Source of the DNA: Acinetobacter lwoffii | Lineage (GTDB): Bacteria; Pseudomonadota; Gammaproteobacteria; Pseudomonadales; Moraxellaceae | Reading direction: 5' to 3' | Assembly: GCF_029024105.1 (NCBI RefSeq) | Contig: NZ_CP118963.1 | Coordinates: 2,170,001-2,234,000, forward strand | DNA: 64,000 nucleotides | Shown: in pieces, positions 44,419 to 53,807 of the stretch | Numbering within the stretch: the stretch's first letter is position 1 | Layout: each line of letters begins with the position of its first letter | The notes under the pieces: generated by a model | Seen by the model: the letters and a program-made list of their open reading frames with translations, nothing else | Databases searched by the model: none | What the model was told of the DNA's origin: nothing | Made by a program: the position numbers and the translations under genes

Positions 44419-45585
44419 ATGAAAAAAACTTTACTTTGCCTTGCTTTAGCGGGGTTACTTAGTGCCTGCGGCGGTTCGGATGATAACTCAAGTACACCTC
44501 CTGCAAGTAATATTGGAACCCAGACAGGGGTGCTGACGGATGCTGTGATTTCTGGAGTACGCTATGTCACAAGTAGTGGTGCAACAGGAGTTACCAACGA
44601 AAAAGGAGAATTTAAATTTAATGATGATGAAAAAGTAAAATTCTTTATTGGGGGTGTACAACTCGGTGATGAAATTGAAGCAAAGGAGCGTATCACACCA
44701 TTAGATTTAGTCGAAAGTGAAAATGCGCGTATCAACCTTATGGTTTTTTTACAATCCTTAGATGGAAAAGGTGATCATAGCGATGGCATTCAGATTAGTG
44801 ATGACACTAAAACAGCCTTCACTGCTGTAAAGCTTAATTTTAACCAAAGTACCACCGACTTCGTAAATGAAGTTGTCACCAAAACAGCCATCACACCAGA
44901 TCAGTTGATAACACCAGAAAAAGCTTCAGAAAACTTCCAAGCGACCTTCTACAAAGATATTGCCGGTACGTGGGAGATTAACCGTACCGATAACACTGCT
45001 GTGTTGATTCACATTCTGGAAGATGGACGCTATGCACTAGGTGAAGCAGAAGCAAAAGATGAGAGTGGTCAAGCAGGCATTGAAATGGGCCGCTTAAAAT
45101 GGAATGCAACAACAACCGTGATTGAACCGGAAATCCTACATGACACCAATGGTGAATGGGGACTTTCACATCCTGCCGAGAATAAACCTTATTCTTTAAA
45201 CTTTAATGGAACTCAATTAATTCTTACTGAACCCGGCGTTAGTACTGAATACCGTTTAAATCGAGTTAAGCAGTCTAATAGTCTCGTCGGCACGTGGCGA
45301 CTCAATGAAACGCACCTATTTGCTTTCTTCGATAACAACTATTATTTCTTCCTAGACACTGAAGGTGGAGATGACTGTGGTTGGCCAGGAATTGAATATG
45401 GCAAATATACATTGTCAGCAAATACTCTCACCACAACCGAGGTATTATTCGATACCAATGAGTGTGGTGGATTACAAGATAGTTCAAATGGCGGTAAGAC
45501 AATTGCAAACATCAATATATCTAACAACAATCTTATCTTACATCCGCAAGGTGAAGATCCTGTAACTTTACAACGTGTTAAATAA
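44419..45585 (+). CDS. Large lipoprotein with repeated beta-rich domain, unknown
   Basis: 388 aa from ATG 44419 (AGGAAG upstream). Lipobox LSAC. The N-terminal part (GVLTDAVISGVRYVTSSGAT, then TNEKGEFKFNDDEKVKFFIG) resembles carboxypeptidase-regulatory-like folds seen in adhesin-type lipoproteins. Two copies of a domain follow, around 180-290 and 295-388, each starting GTWxxN/R and containing E-x-GRYALG or DNNYYFFL strands, so an internal duplication is likely. Function unknown; probably cell-surface or periplasmic. Confidence 0.75.
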   Translation: MKKTLLCLALAGLLSACGGSDDNSSTPPASNIGTQTGVLTDAVISGVRYVTSSGATGVTNEKGEFKFNDDEKVKFFIGGVQLGDEIEAKERITPLDLVESENARINLMVFLQSLDGKGDHSDGIQISDDTKTAFTAVKLNFNQSTTDFVNEVVTKTAITPDQLITPEKASENFQATFYKDIAGTWEINRTDNTAVLIHILEDGRYALGEAEAKDESGQAGIEMGRLKWNATTTVIEPEILHDTNGEWGLSHPAENKPYSLNFNGTQLILTEPGVSTEYRLNRVKQSNSLVGTWRLNETHLFAFFDNNYYFFLDTEGGDDCGWPGIEYGKYTLSANTLTTTEVLFDTNECGGLQDSSNGGKTIANINISNNNLILHPQGEDPVTLQRVK

Positions 45586-45592
45586 CCCACAT

Positions 45593-45625
45593 AAACCGGC
45601 TTGAATATGAAATTCAAGCCGGTTT
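45593..45625. terminator. Bidirectional terminator overlapping the luxR stop
   Basis: Perfect 13-bp stem AAACCGGCTTGAA (45593-45605) / TTCAAGCCGGTTT (45613-45625), 7-base loop. Its right arm includes the first bases of the LuxR gene's stop codon region (stop TAA at 45624-45626). Confidence 0.82.
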
Positions 45626-46778
45626 AATCAATATGTTCAAATTGAATGGTACAGCCCATCAATAAATGCATCAGTTCGATTTGCGAACAACATTGGGTTT
45701 TTTCATAAATATTTTTAAAATAAGTCCGCACCGAACTCAGCGTAATGCCACACTGTTCTGCAATATCTTCTATTTTATAACCATTAATTAATAACTCACA
45801 TAAATCAAACTCTCTTTTGGAAAGCTGGTAACACTGTTGTAGGTAAGTTCTTGACAGGGAATAATACTGGTTTTTATCTGTCATAAATAAGGCAATCTGA
45901 TGCTGAGCAGACTGTAAATGTTGCATATTTCTTAATTTCTTAAATGGCACCACCGTCAGCATGAATTGCGAGCCTGCCCCATCACTCAACGCCAAGACTC
46001 CACCCACTTCAGTCTGAATGGTCGTATCTTCCAGCAAAGCACTTTCTAATAGCTGATCAAAACGTATCTGCTGAGCATAATTGGTTTTTAGACGGTTATG
46101 TATATCCAGATCCAGACATGAACTTTGATCAAGCATCTTTTGCGCAACAGGATTGGAATAACTTAAACACAGGTTTTGATCGAGCAGTACAATCCCAGTT
46201 TTTAAACTATCCAATACCGTATACAAGCTTAAATTATCTTGTTGAATCAAGTTGATTTGCCGGTGAATTTGCAAAGCCCGGCGTAAATGAATACTGATAC
46301 GTCTTGGAAAATCCAGCTCAGGCTGTTCAAAAGGCTGTACTTCAGGTGCACGATGAATACCCAGTACTGCCCAACGATAATTTCCCCGATCCAGCAATAC
46401 GCCCGCCAGATAAGATACACCGCCAGGCTTTAAACACTTCTCATAGAACACATAGTGATCCGTACCCGGCTGTTCTGCATAGTGCTGACAGTTATGACTC
46501 AATGCATCGCCCATCTCGATCGCATTCCATAATGGCATATGCAGTTTCATATCAATCACTCGGATACGCTCATCTCGATAAGCGGCCAAACTTTCATTAG
46601 GGATATTATGAGTGTAAACAAAATCATAGCCTGGATTAAGCTGATCCAGACCGGTAAAAATTGCACTCTTACTTTTAGTATAGCTCACGATATCTTTGAT
46701 CACGTCCAGCCACAAAGATGGCAATACAGCAGCATCATAAATTTTTGCAATCAGATTATTTTCTTGTTCTAATTTCAT
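45624..46778 (-). CDS. LuxR family (GerE HTH) transcriptional regulator
   Basis: 384 aa. C-terminal LuxR-type helix-turn-helix at about 310-375 (LSKREFDLCELLINGYKIED, then CGITLSSVRTYFKNIYEKT). The N-terminal 300 residues form no autoinducer domain that I can recognise; the region around 160-260 with LDSLKTGIVLLDQNLCLSYS looks PAS-like. Strong ribosome site GGAGGGG 4 bases before the ATG. Probably an orphan regulator; targets unknown. Divergent from the NlpE-like gene, a possible target. Confidence 0.85.
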   Translation of the reverse strand: MKLEQENNLIAKIYDAAVLPSLWLDVIKDIVSYTKSKSAIFTGLDQLNPGYDFVYTHNIPNESLAAYRDERIRVIDMKLHMPLWNAIEMGDALSHNCQHYAEQPGTDHYVFYEKCLKPGGVSYLAGVLLDRGNYRWAVLGIHRAPEVQPFEQPELDFPRRISIHLRRALQIHRQINLIQQDNLSLYTVLDSLKTGIVLLDQNLCLSYSNPVAQKMLDQSSCLDLDIHNRLKTNYAQQIRFDQLLESALLEDTTIQTEVGGVLALSDGAGSQFMLTVVPFKKLRNMQHLQSAQHQIALFMTDKNQYYSLSRTYLQQCYQLSKREFDLCELLINGYKIEDIAEQCGITLSSVRTYFKNIYEKTQCCSQIELMHLLMGCTIQFEHID

Positions 46779-47005
46779 TATCCCCTCCGCATTATCATTA
46801 TTTTCTAATCATAGCGTTCAGAATTGGTTAACGAAACAGCATAAAGTGACTTTAAACTTGGCTAAAAATTCTTAAATCCTGTTCACTTATCAATAACTCT
46901 GGCCTGATTCACCTAATGAATCAAACTTTAACAAGATTGCCCTATTTATCTGTACTGACTACTTTTAATGTAATTCATAACAAATAATTTAATAGGGTCA
47001 AAACA

Positions 47006-47500
47006 ATGAAAAAATTAACGCTTACTGGTGCGATAGCAGTCGTTCTTGCAGGAGCTTTAACCGCCTGTTCAAAGCCCAATGATAATGAGCCGATGAATAA
47101 TAATGCTCAATCCAGCCCAGCCATGATGGAGCAAAATAACGCGGATACCAGTGTGAACCGTGCTGATAGCGCAGAAACCTCGCTAGATTGGGCAGGTGAA
47201 TACGAAGGTGTTTTTCCTTGTGCTGACTGTGAAGGGATTAAGGTCGAGCTAGATCTCAATCCGGATAAAACCTATGAGCTAAATGAGGAATATTTAGGTA
47301 AAGCTGGAAATAATGAGACGGAAACTAAAGGTAGTTTCAGTTTTGACCCTCAAGATCCTTCAATCATCACATTAGATAACAAAGCTGAAAACCGTAAATT
47401 CTTTGTTGGTGAAAATTTTGTTGAAGCACGCGAGATGAAATCAGGTAAAAAAATCGACAGTAATTTAAATTATAAATTAGTTAAAAAGTCCGCATCATAA
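47006..47500 (+). CDS. NlpE-like outer-membrane lipoprotein (N-terminal domain)
   Basis: 164 aa. Lipobox LTAC (signal MKKLTLTGAIAVVLAGALTAC). The domain YEGVFPCADCEGIKVELDLN, then KTYELNEEYLGKAG and KGSFSFDPQ is the NlpE N-terminal fold with its CxxC. E. coli NlpE senses surface contact and copper through Cpx; this one lacks the C-terminal OB domain. Role in a Cpx-like pathway is inference. An Asn/Met-rich linker follows the lipobox. Confidence 0.85.
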   Translation: MKKLTLTGAIAVVLAGALTACSKPNDNEPMNNNAQSSPAMMEQNNADTSVNRADSAETSLDWAGEYEGVFPCADCEGIKVELDLNPDKTYELNEEYLGKAGNNETETKGSFSFDPQDPSIITLDNKAENRKFFVGENFVEAREMKSGKKIDSNLNYKLVKKSAS

Positions 47501-47514
47501 TTTTGTAAACGCAT

Positions 47515-47546
47515 AAAAAAATCCCCGCTATTGCGGGGATTTTTTA
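47515..47546. terminator. Bidirectional terminator between nlpE-like and groEL
   Basis: ATCCCCGC (47521-47528), TATT loop, GCGGGGAT (47533-47540), flanked by A and T runs. Confidence 0.9.
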
Positions 47547-47566
47547 TGAAATGCTCGGATGATGAA

Positions 47567-49201
47567 TTACATCATGCCGCCCATACCACCCATGCCACCC
47601 ATATCAGGCATTGCAGGTTTGTCTTCTGGGATTTCAGTGATCATGCATTCAGTGGTCAGCATCAAGCCAGCAACAGAAGCGGCGTGCTCAAGTGCAGAAC
47701 GCGTTACTTTAGCAGGGTCAAGAATACCCATTTCCAGCATATCGCCATATTCGCCAGTTGCAGCGTTATAACCGAAGTTACCTTCGCCATTCTTCACAGC
47801 GTTGATCACTACAGAAGGCTCATCACCTGCGTTAGATACGATTTGACGAAGCGGTGCTTCAATCGCACGACGAAGAATGTTGATACCTACGTTTTGGTCA
47901 TCATTCGCGCCTGTTACGCCTTCAAGTGCAGATGCAGCACGTACTAGTGCAACACCACCACCCGCAACGACACCTTCTTCAACTGCAGCGCGAGTCGCAT
48001 GAAGCGCGTCATCTACACGGTCTTTTTTCTCTTTCATTGCAACTTCAGTTGCAGCACCGATTTTGATGACAGCAACACCGCCAGCAAGTTTCGCTACACG
48101 CTCTTGAAGTTTTTCTTTGTCATATTCTGAAGTAGATTCTTCGATCTGTGCACGGATTTGCTGTACACGGTCAGCGATTTGGCCAGCATTACCAGCACCA
48201 TCTACAATTACAGTATTTTCTTTAGATACAGTTACTTTATGTGCTGTACCCAAGTGATCAAGCGTCGTTTGATCCAGCTGCATGCCGATTTCTTCAGAAA
48301 TCACAGTACCGCCAGTCAAGATCGCGATGTCTTGAAGCATAGCTTTACGACGATCACCAAAACCAGGTGCTTTCACCGCACATACTTTGATAATACCGCG
48401 CATGTTGTTGACAACAAGCGTCGCAAGCGCTTCGCCTTCAACATCTTCAGAAATGATTAAAAGCGGTTTGCCAGTTTTAGCAACAGCTTCAAGTACTGTA
48501 ATCAATTCACGAATATTGCTGATTTTCTTATCAACAAGAAGAATGAATGGATTTTCAAGTTCAGCTGTTAAAGTATCTTGCTTGTTCGCGAAGTACGGAG
48601 AAATATAACCGCGGTCGAACTGCATGCCTTCAACTACGTCAAGCGAATCTTCGAAGCCTGAACCTTCTTCAACCGTGATCACGCCTTCTTTGCCCACTTT
48701 TTCCATTGCTTGCGCAATCAGCTGACCTACAGTCGTATCAGAGTTAGCAGAGATCGAACCTACTTGTTCAATCGCTTTAGAGTCTGATGCTGGTTTTGCA
48801 GTTGCCTTGATGTTTTCAACTACAGAACGTACCGCAATATCGATACCGCGTTTCAAGTCCATTGGGTTCATACCCGCTGTTACTGACTTGATGCCTTCAT
48901 TCAAAATTGCTTGTGCCAATACAGTTGCAGTCGTTGTACCATCACCTGCGATGTCATTGGTTTTTGAAGAAACTTCACGAACCAGTTGAGCACCCATGTT
49001 CTCGAACTTGTCTTTCAGCGTAATTTCTTTGGCAACAGTGACACCATCTTTAGTGATGTGCGGTGCACCAAAAGAACGGTCGATAACAACGTTACGGCCC
49101 TTAGGACCCAAAGTAACCTTTACTGCATCTGCAAGGGTGTTTACACCAGCAATCATTTTTGAACGAGCTGAATCACCAAATTTTACGTCTTTAGCTGACA
49201 T
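47567..49201 (-). CDS. groL: Chaperonin GroEL
   Basis: 544 aa. Full-length GroEL: VTLGPKGRNVVIDRSFGAP, GDGTTTATVLAQAI, and C-terminal Gly-Met repeat (DMGGMGGMGGMM). Cage chaperonin working with GroES. Transcribed with groS from a heat-shock-type promoter upstream of groS. Start has GGAG 6 bases upstream. Confidence 0.98.
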   Translation of the reverse strand: MSAKDVKFGDSARSKMIAGVNTLADAVKVTLGPKGRNVVIDRSFGAPHITKDGVTVAKEITLKDKFENMGAQLVREVSSKTNDIAGDGTTTATVLAQAILNEGIKSVTAGMNPMDLKRGIDIAVRSVVENIKATAKPASDSKAIEQVGSISANSDTTVGQLIAQAMEKVGKEGVITVEEGSGFEDSLDVVEGMQFDRGYISPYFANKQDTLTAELENPFILLVDKKISNIRELITVLEAVAKTGKPLLIISEDVEGEALATLVVNNMRGIIKVCAVKAPGFGDRRKAMLQDIAILTGGTVISEEIGMQLDQTTLDHLGTAHKVTVSKENTVIVDGAGNAGQIADRVQQIRAQIEESTSEYDKEKLQERVAKLAGGVAVIKIGAATEVAMKEKKDRVDDALHATRAAVEEGVVAGGGVALVRAASALEGVTGANDDQNVGINILRRAIEAPLRQIVSNAGDEPSVVINAVKNGEGNFGYNAATGEYGDMLEMGILDPAKVTRSALEHAASVAGLMLTTECMITEIPEDKPAMPDMGGMGGMGGMM

Positions 49202-49271
49202 ATTTGACTCCGAATATTGTTGTATCTTTACAAAATCTGATTTGGAATGAATAAAACTTTTTTAGCGCAGA

Positions 49272-49562
49272 TTAAGCTTCTAATACCGCTAAAATGTCAG
49301 ATTCTTTCATGATTAAAAGCTCTTCGCCGTTTACTTTTACAGTAGTGCCTGCATAAGTACCGAACAATACTTTGTCGCCAACTTTTACGTCTAACGCGCG
49401 TACGCCATTGTCAGTGATTTGACCATTACCAACTGCAATGATTTCACCTTGAGCAGGTTTTTCAGCAGCCGAACCTGGAAGTAAAATGCCCCCAGCTGTT
49501 TTAGTTTCTTCTTCAACACGACGAATAACAACGCGGTCATGTAATGGACGAATGTTGCTCAT
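49272..49562 (-). CDS. groS: Co-chaperonin GroES
   Basis: 96 aa, typical. IRPLHDRVVIRRVEEETKTA and GGILLPGSAAEKPAQGEI (mobile loop) and LLIMKESDILAVLEA are diagnostic. ATG at 49562 follows GGAG by 6 bases. First gene of the groESL operon; 70 bases to groL. Confidence 0.98.
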   Translation of the reverse strand: MSNIRPLHDRVVIRRVEEETKTAGGILLPGSAAEKPAQGEIIAVGNGQITDNGVRALDVKVGDKVLFGTYAGTTVKVNGEELLIMKESDILAVLEA

Positions 49563-49628
49563 AAATAACTCCATCAGACTAAGTCTTTTTTAGGTCACTG
49601 ATGACGACTTAATTATTCCATGGGTCAT

Positions 49629-49646
49629 CATCAAAAATTTTTGATG
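49629..49646. repeat. 18-bp perfect palindrome in the groES leader/start region
   Basis: CATCAAAAATTTTTGATG lies at the predicted transcription start of groES (next to the heat-shock promoter). It is not the CIRCE element. It may be an operator or an RNA thermometer-like hairpin; no known factor assigned. Confidence 0.7.
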
Positions 49647-49654
49647 TCACTTTT

Positions 49655-49680
49655 ATGGAGATGGAATAAAACGCTTCAAG
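49655..49680 (-). promoter_or_regulatory. sigma32 (heat-shock) type promoter of groES-groEL
   Basis: On the minus strand CTTGAA (49675-49680), a 14-base spacer and CTCCATAA (ending about 49653) match the sigma32 consensus CTTGAA / CCCCATnT. Start would be near 49645, about 85 bases before groES. Confidence 0.75.
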
Positions 49681-49730
49681 GGCAAAAATGAAAAAAAATT
49701 GGTTTTTTTTAACGAATCATAGGTTTTCGT

Positions 49731-50507
49731 CTATTTATTCGGCAGATCAGCCTTCAACATAAAGGCTTGTGCCACTTCATCGAATAAATATTGAGAAATT
49801 TTTCCTGTGGCATCAATCAGATTAAAGCTGTTCGGTTCATCTTTATGTAGACGATTTGACGCAGAAGTACCTGCATGTACATCATATACAGGATGATCCA
49901 TCCCCAATCCGAACATCTGATTCAAATCATAAATCGCCGGTTGATGCAGATGCCCATGCAACACCGCAAACAGACCATGCTCTGCCCAAGCCTCTAAAGC
50001 AATTTTGGCCATCAATGGGCTGTCTTTGAAACCGCGCTTATTTTGAAAAGGCACATAAAAAGGCTGATGGCTGACAATGATTTTTAATTTGGACGCAGGT
50101 GCCTGCGCCAGCGTCAGGTCAATACGCTGAATCTGCTCAAGGGATAAATGCCCTTTGGTATGATATCGACGTCGGATCGAATTCACCCCAATCAGATAAA
50201 AATTTTCAGTTTCAAATATTGGCTCCAATTCACCAAAAAAAATCTGGTAACGGGTAAATGGATTGAAAAGCCGATTCCACAAATGATAGAGCGGAATATC
50301 ATGATTCCCCGGGATCACCATATAAGGCGTATTGAGCTGATCTAAAAATTTTTTGCAGGCAAAGAATTGACCCAAACGTGCGCGCTGAGTCAGGTCACCA
50401 CTGATGACGACGGCTTCAAGTGGATGGGTCTGACAGAAATGCCGAATCGCTTCTAAACACTCCGGCTTCTCTGTTCCAAAATGCAGATCAGACAGATGCA
50501 GGATCAT
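49731..50507 (-). CDS. Metallophosphoesterase
   Basis: 258 aa calcineurin-like. Metal ligands in HLSDLHFG, VISGDLTQRA, IPGNHDIPLY, and later VSHQPFY and LHGHLHQP. Similar to cyclic-nucleotide or nucleotide phosphodiesterases (CpdA-like), but substrate is not determined. Overlaps the end of the lipid kinase gene by 20 bases, so the two form a pair. Confidence 0.85.
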   Translation of the reverse strand: MILHLSDLHFGTEKPECLEAIRHFCQTHPLEAVVISGDLTQRARLGQFFACKKFLDQLNTPYMVIPGNHDIPLYHLWNRLFNPFTRYQIFFGELEPIFETENFYLIGVNSIRRRYHTKGHLSLEQIQRIDLTLAQAPASKLKIIVSHQPFYVPFQNKRGFKDSPLMAKIALEAWAEHGLFAVLHGHLHQPAIYDLNQMFGLGMDHPVYDVHAGTSASNRLHKDEPNSFNLIDATGKISQYLFDEVAQAFMLKADLPNK

Positions 50508-51426
50508 GTGGCACCATTACGTTTAGGCTATCTTTTAATACAGAAATATTGAGTGGCGGGGCCATTTCCACAATTTCCCCATCAATCGCTACCATCAGTT
50601 TCTTGGCTCGGGATTCGATTCGAACTTGATCGGCTGCAAAACTATAAACATCCGATGCCTGGTCAATCTTGCCACGAATCAGCTGATACACTAGCTTAAA
50701 TAAAGTAAGCTTATCACTTTTAGAAACTACAACTCCCGCCACTTTGCCTTTTTCAGCCGCTTCTGCAATGCGCATTTTCATATCCGCCAGTTGCAAGGGA
50801 TTATTGCCAAAAAAAATCAGTGGTGTTTTTACCGGATATTTCTTTTGATCCACCCAGATTTTTAGTTTTAATTCTTTACGGTCGCGAATTAAAACATCCA
50901 GTGCAGAAGTATAGGCATGTAGCGGTAAGCGACCAAAAATACGATTATAGTCTTCACGTTTTTTAATAAATAAAGGATATAGACCTAAACTGGCATTATT
51001 CAGATAAATTTCCTGATTGATACGAGCAACATTCATACGTTGTGGCTGTCCTGTCGCAATCACTTTTGCCGCTTCAAGCAAATCCAGCGGAATCCCCAAT
51101 AATCTCGCCACATAGTTAAAAGTCCCTAAAGGCAAAATACCGACAGGAATTTGCGTATTCAACACATGTTTGGCGACTGTATTTAAAGTGCCATCTCCGC
51201 CTGCCGCAACGATGATTCCTGACTCGCTAGATGCCAAATGCTGTTCAAGCACCTCAGTCATAATTTTATCAAATTGCTGTGAATCATTGATTTCATAAGC
51301 TTTAGTTTGATAACCCTGCGCTGAAAATATATCGATCAGCTGTTCATAAATGCCTTCTGGCCCCTGTATGCGAAAACCAGCTTTATGATTAAAAATCAGC
51401 GATAAGGGTTTAGATTGATTAGACAT
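50488..51426 (-). CDS. Diacylglycerol kinase family lipid kinase (YegS-like)
   Basis: 312 aa from the ATG at 51426 (MSNQSKPLSLIFNHKAGF); the frame is open to 51513 and a Met at 51459 is also possible. The catalytic-domain signature AAGGDGTLNTVAKHVL with following LPLGTFNYVARLLGIP is diagnostic. Substrates in this family are diacylglycerol, phosphatidylglycerol or sphingoid bases; not determined here. Overlaps the phosphoesterase gene. Confidence 0.85.
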   Translation of the reverse strand: MSNQSKPLSLIFNHKAGFRIQGPEGIYEQLIDIFSAQGYQTKAYEINDSQQFDKIMTEVLEQHLASSESGIIVAAGGDGTLNTVAKHVLNTQIPVGILPLGTFNYVARLLGIPLDLLEAAKVIATGQPQRMNVARINQEIYLNNASLGLYPLFIKKREDYNRIFGRLPLHAYTSALDVLIRDRKELKLKIWVDQKKYPVKTPLIFFGNNPLQLADMKMRIAEAAEKGKVAGVVVSKSDKLTLFKLVYQLIRGKIDQASDVYSFAADQVRIESRAKKLMVAIDGEIVEMAPPLNISVLKDSLNVMVPHDPASV

Positions 51427-51843
51427 TTTTCGCGCAATTTCATTGAAGCCTATTGGCATTTTGTCCAATTCATAGACAATTAACAGTGGCTTTATGTAAA
51501 ATTCAAATGGCAACCATTTATTTAATCAATAATGAATATTAGAGATCTTATAAAATTAAGATAATGATTTTAATATTAATTTTTAAAATAAATACCATTC
51601 ATCATTTAAATAAATAGAATCAATAATTCAAATATTTAGTTTTATCTTGTTGTTTTACTTATATTTATAAATAAAATAGCATTATATTCCAAAAGAAATC
51701 TAGCACTTCTTTGGTCTTATTTTTTTTATCATTTTATGCTTTAATACAGCCACTTTTTTTCATATTTCATCTGGGCGATATTTTTTATTGCTCGGATTGT
51801 ACTTTGTACATCTAATTTGTACACATTTGAGATAGGCCTCACC
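51427..51843. other. 417-bp AT-rich region upstream of pckG
   Basis: Contains a very AT-rich stretch (51540-51760) and, next to the start codon, repeated GTAC motifs (51798-51823). No gene seen. Confidence 0.5.
51803..51823. promoter_or_regulatory. Direct repeat TTTGTACA, possible operator before pckG
   Basis: TTTGTACA at 51803-51810 and again at 51816-51823 (13-base period), with a third GTAC at 51799-51802, ending 20 bases before the ATG. No factor known. Confidence 0.35.
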
Positions 51844-53673
51844 ATGACCCAAGTGAACGCACCAGAATTCGTTCGTCACCCTAAGCTTATTGCTTGGGTG
51901 GAAGAGATTGCTAAATTAACAAAACCAGCAAAAATTGAATGGTGTGACGGTAGCGCAGAAGAATATCAACGTTATATCGACTTGATGATCGCTAACGGCA
52001 CAATGCAAGCGCTGAATCAAGAAACTCATCCTGGTTCTTATCTTGCAAATTCTGATCCTTCTGACGTAGCACGTGTTGAAGATCGTACTTACATCTGTTC
52101 TGAAAACAAAGACGATGCTGGCGCGACCAACAACTGGGAAGCACCTGCTGTCATGCGCGAAAAATTGAACGGTTTATTTGACGGTTCAATGGCAGGTCGT
52201 ACACTTTATGTGGTTCCATTCTCAATGGGTCCATTGGGTTCTCATATCGCTCATATCGGTATCGAGTTAACTGACTCTCCTTACGTTGCAGTAAGCATGT
52301 CTAAAATGGCTCGTATGGGTAAAGCTGTTTATGACGTTCTTGGTACTGACGGTGAATACGTTCCTTGCGTACACACTGTAGGTGCTCCGCTTGCGAACGG
52401 CGAAAAAGATGTTGCATGGCCTTGCAACAAAGAAAAATACATCGTGCATTACCCAGAAACTCGTGAGATCTGGTCTTATGGTTCTGGTTATGGCGGTAAC
52501 GCATTGTTGGGTAAAAAATGCCTGGCATTACGTATTGCATCATTTATGGGTCGTCAACAAGGCTGGTTAGCTGAACACATGCTGATCCTTGGCGTGACCA
52601 ATCCACAAGGCGAAAAACACTACATCGCAGCTGCATTCCCATCTGCATGTGGTAAAACAAACTTCGCTATGTTGATTCCACCAGCAGGCTATGAAGGCTG
52701 GAAGATTGAAACTGTAGGTGACGATATTGCTTGGATCAAACCAGGTGAAGACGGTCGCTTATATGCAATCAACCCTGAAGCTGGCTTCTTCGGTGTAGCG
52801 CCTGGTACCAACACCAAGACCAACCCGAACTGTATGGCAACCATGCACAAAGACGTGATTTATACAAACGTCGCTGTGACTGACAACGGTGAAGTATGGT
52901 GGGAAGGTCTGACTAAAGAAGCGCCTGCCAACTTGACTAACTGGAAAGGTCAACCACACACTGGCGAAGAAAAAGCAGCGCATCCAAATGCTCGTTTCAC
53001 AGTTGCAGCTGGTCAATGCCCTTCTATTGACGCTGACTGGGAAAATCCAGCTGGCGTGCCAATTTCTGCGTTCATCTTCGGTGGTCGCCGTGCAGACACT
53101 GTGCCTCTAATTTCAGAAGCATTTGACTGGGTTGACGGTGTTTACAAAGCTGCAACGATGGGCTCTGAAACAACTGCTGCTGCTGTTGGTCAACAAGGTG
53201 TTGTTCGTCGTGACCCGTTCGCGATGCTTCCATTCGCGGGCTACAACATGGCAGATTACTTCACGCACTGGTTAGAAATGGGTGAGCAAGTGGGTGCGAA
53301 AGCTGCTGCTGCTGGCAACAAACTTCCAGGTATCTACAACGTGAACTGGTTCCGTCGTGATGCTGAAGGCAACTTCGTATGGCCTGGTTTCGGTCAAAAC
53401 ATGCGTGTTCTTGAGTGGATCATTGACCGTTGTGAAGGTCGTGCTGATGCTGTTGAAACACCAATCGGCCTAGTTCCTACTTACGAACAGCTGAACTGGA
53501 CTGGTTCTGACTTCACTAAAGAACAGTTTGACCTAGTAACTTCTCAAGACAAAGATCAATGGATCAAAGAGCTTGAAAGCCATACTGAATTGTTCGATAA
53601 GTTAGGTGAGCGTTTACCGGAAGCGTTAAAAACTCGTCAAGCAGAACTTATTGCTGCGGTTAAATCTGCTTAA
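51844..53673 (+). CDS. pckG: Phosphoenolpyruvate carboxykinase (GTP)
   Basis: 609 aa. Of the GTP-dependent type: AAAFPSACGKTNFAMLIPP (kinase-1 motif with the reactive Cys), IFGGRRADTVPLI, and FRRDAEGNFVWPGFGQNMRVL. First step of gluconeogenesis from oxaloacetate. ATG 51844 is chosen; the upstream in-frame Met has no good ribosome site. Codon use is more biased than neighbours, consistent with high expression. Confidence 0.97.
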   Translation: MTQVNAPEFVRHPKLIAWVEEIAKLTKPAKIEWCDGSAEEYQRYIDLMIANGTMQALNQETHPGSYLANSDPSDVARVEDRTYICSENKDDAGATNNWEAPAVMREKLNGLFDGSMAGRTLYVVPFSMGPLGSHIAHIGIELTDSPYVAVSMSKMARMGKAVYDVLGTDGEYVPCVHTVGAPLANGEKDVAWPCNKEKYIVHYPETREIWSYGSGYGGNALLGKKCLALRIASFMGRQQGWLAEHMLILGVTNPQGEKHYIAAAFPSACGKTNFAMLIPPAGYEGWKIETVGDDIAWIKPGEDGRLYAINPEAGFFGVAPGTNTKTNPNCMATMHKDVIYTNVAVTDNGEVWWEGLTKEAPANLTNWKGQPHTGEEKAAHPNARFTVAAGQCPSIDADWENPAGVPISAFIFGGRRADTVPLISEAFDWVDGVYKAATMGSETTAAAVGQQGVVRRDPFAMLPFAGYNMADYFTHWLEMGEQVGAKAAAAGNKLPGIYNVNWFRRDAEGNFVWPGFGQNMRVLEWIIDRCEGRADAVETPIGLVPTYEQLNWTGSDFTKEQFDLVTSQDKDQWIKELESHTELFDKLGERLPEALKTRQAELIAAVKSA

Positions 53674-53687
53674 TTGCTGATTTAATT

Positions 53688-53715
53688 AAAAAAGGTCGCG
53701 TAAGCGGCCTTTTTT
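53688..53715 (+). terminator. Terminator after pckG
   Basis: GGTCGC (53694-53699) / GCGGCC (53704-53709, one G-U) over a GTAA loop, with A-run and TTTTTT. Confidence 0.85.
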
Positions 53716-53807
53716 ATTGGCTGTTTAAACAATTGATCACAATTGACCAGAGCAGCAGTTTAAGCAAAATATGGCATACTTAAGCCAAGACTTCAGGAAC
53801 TATAAAT

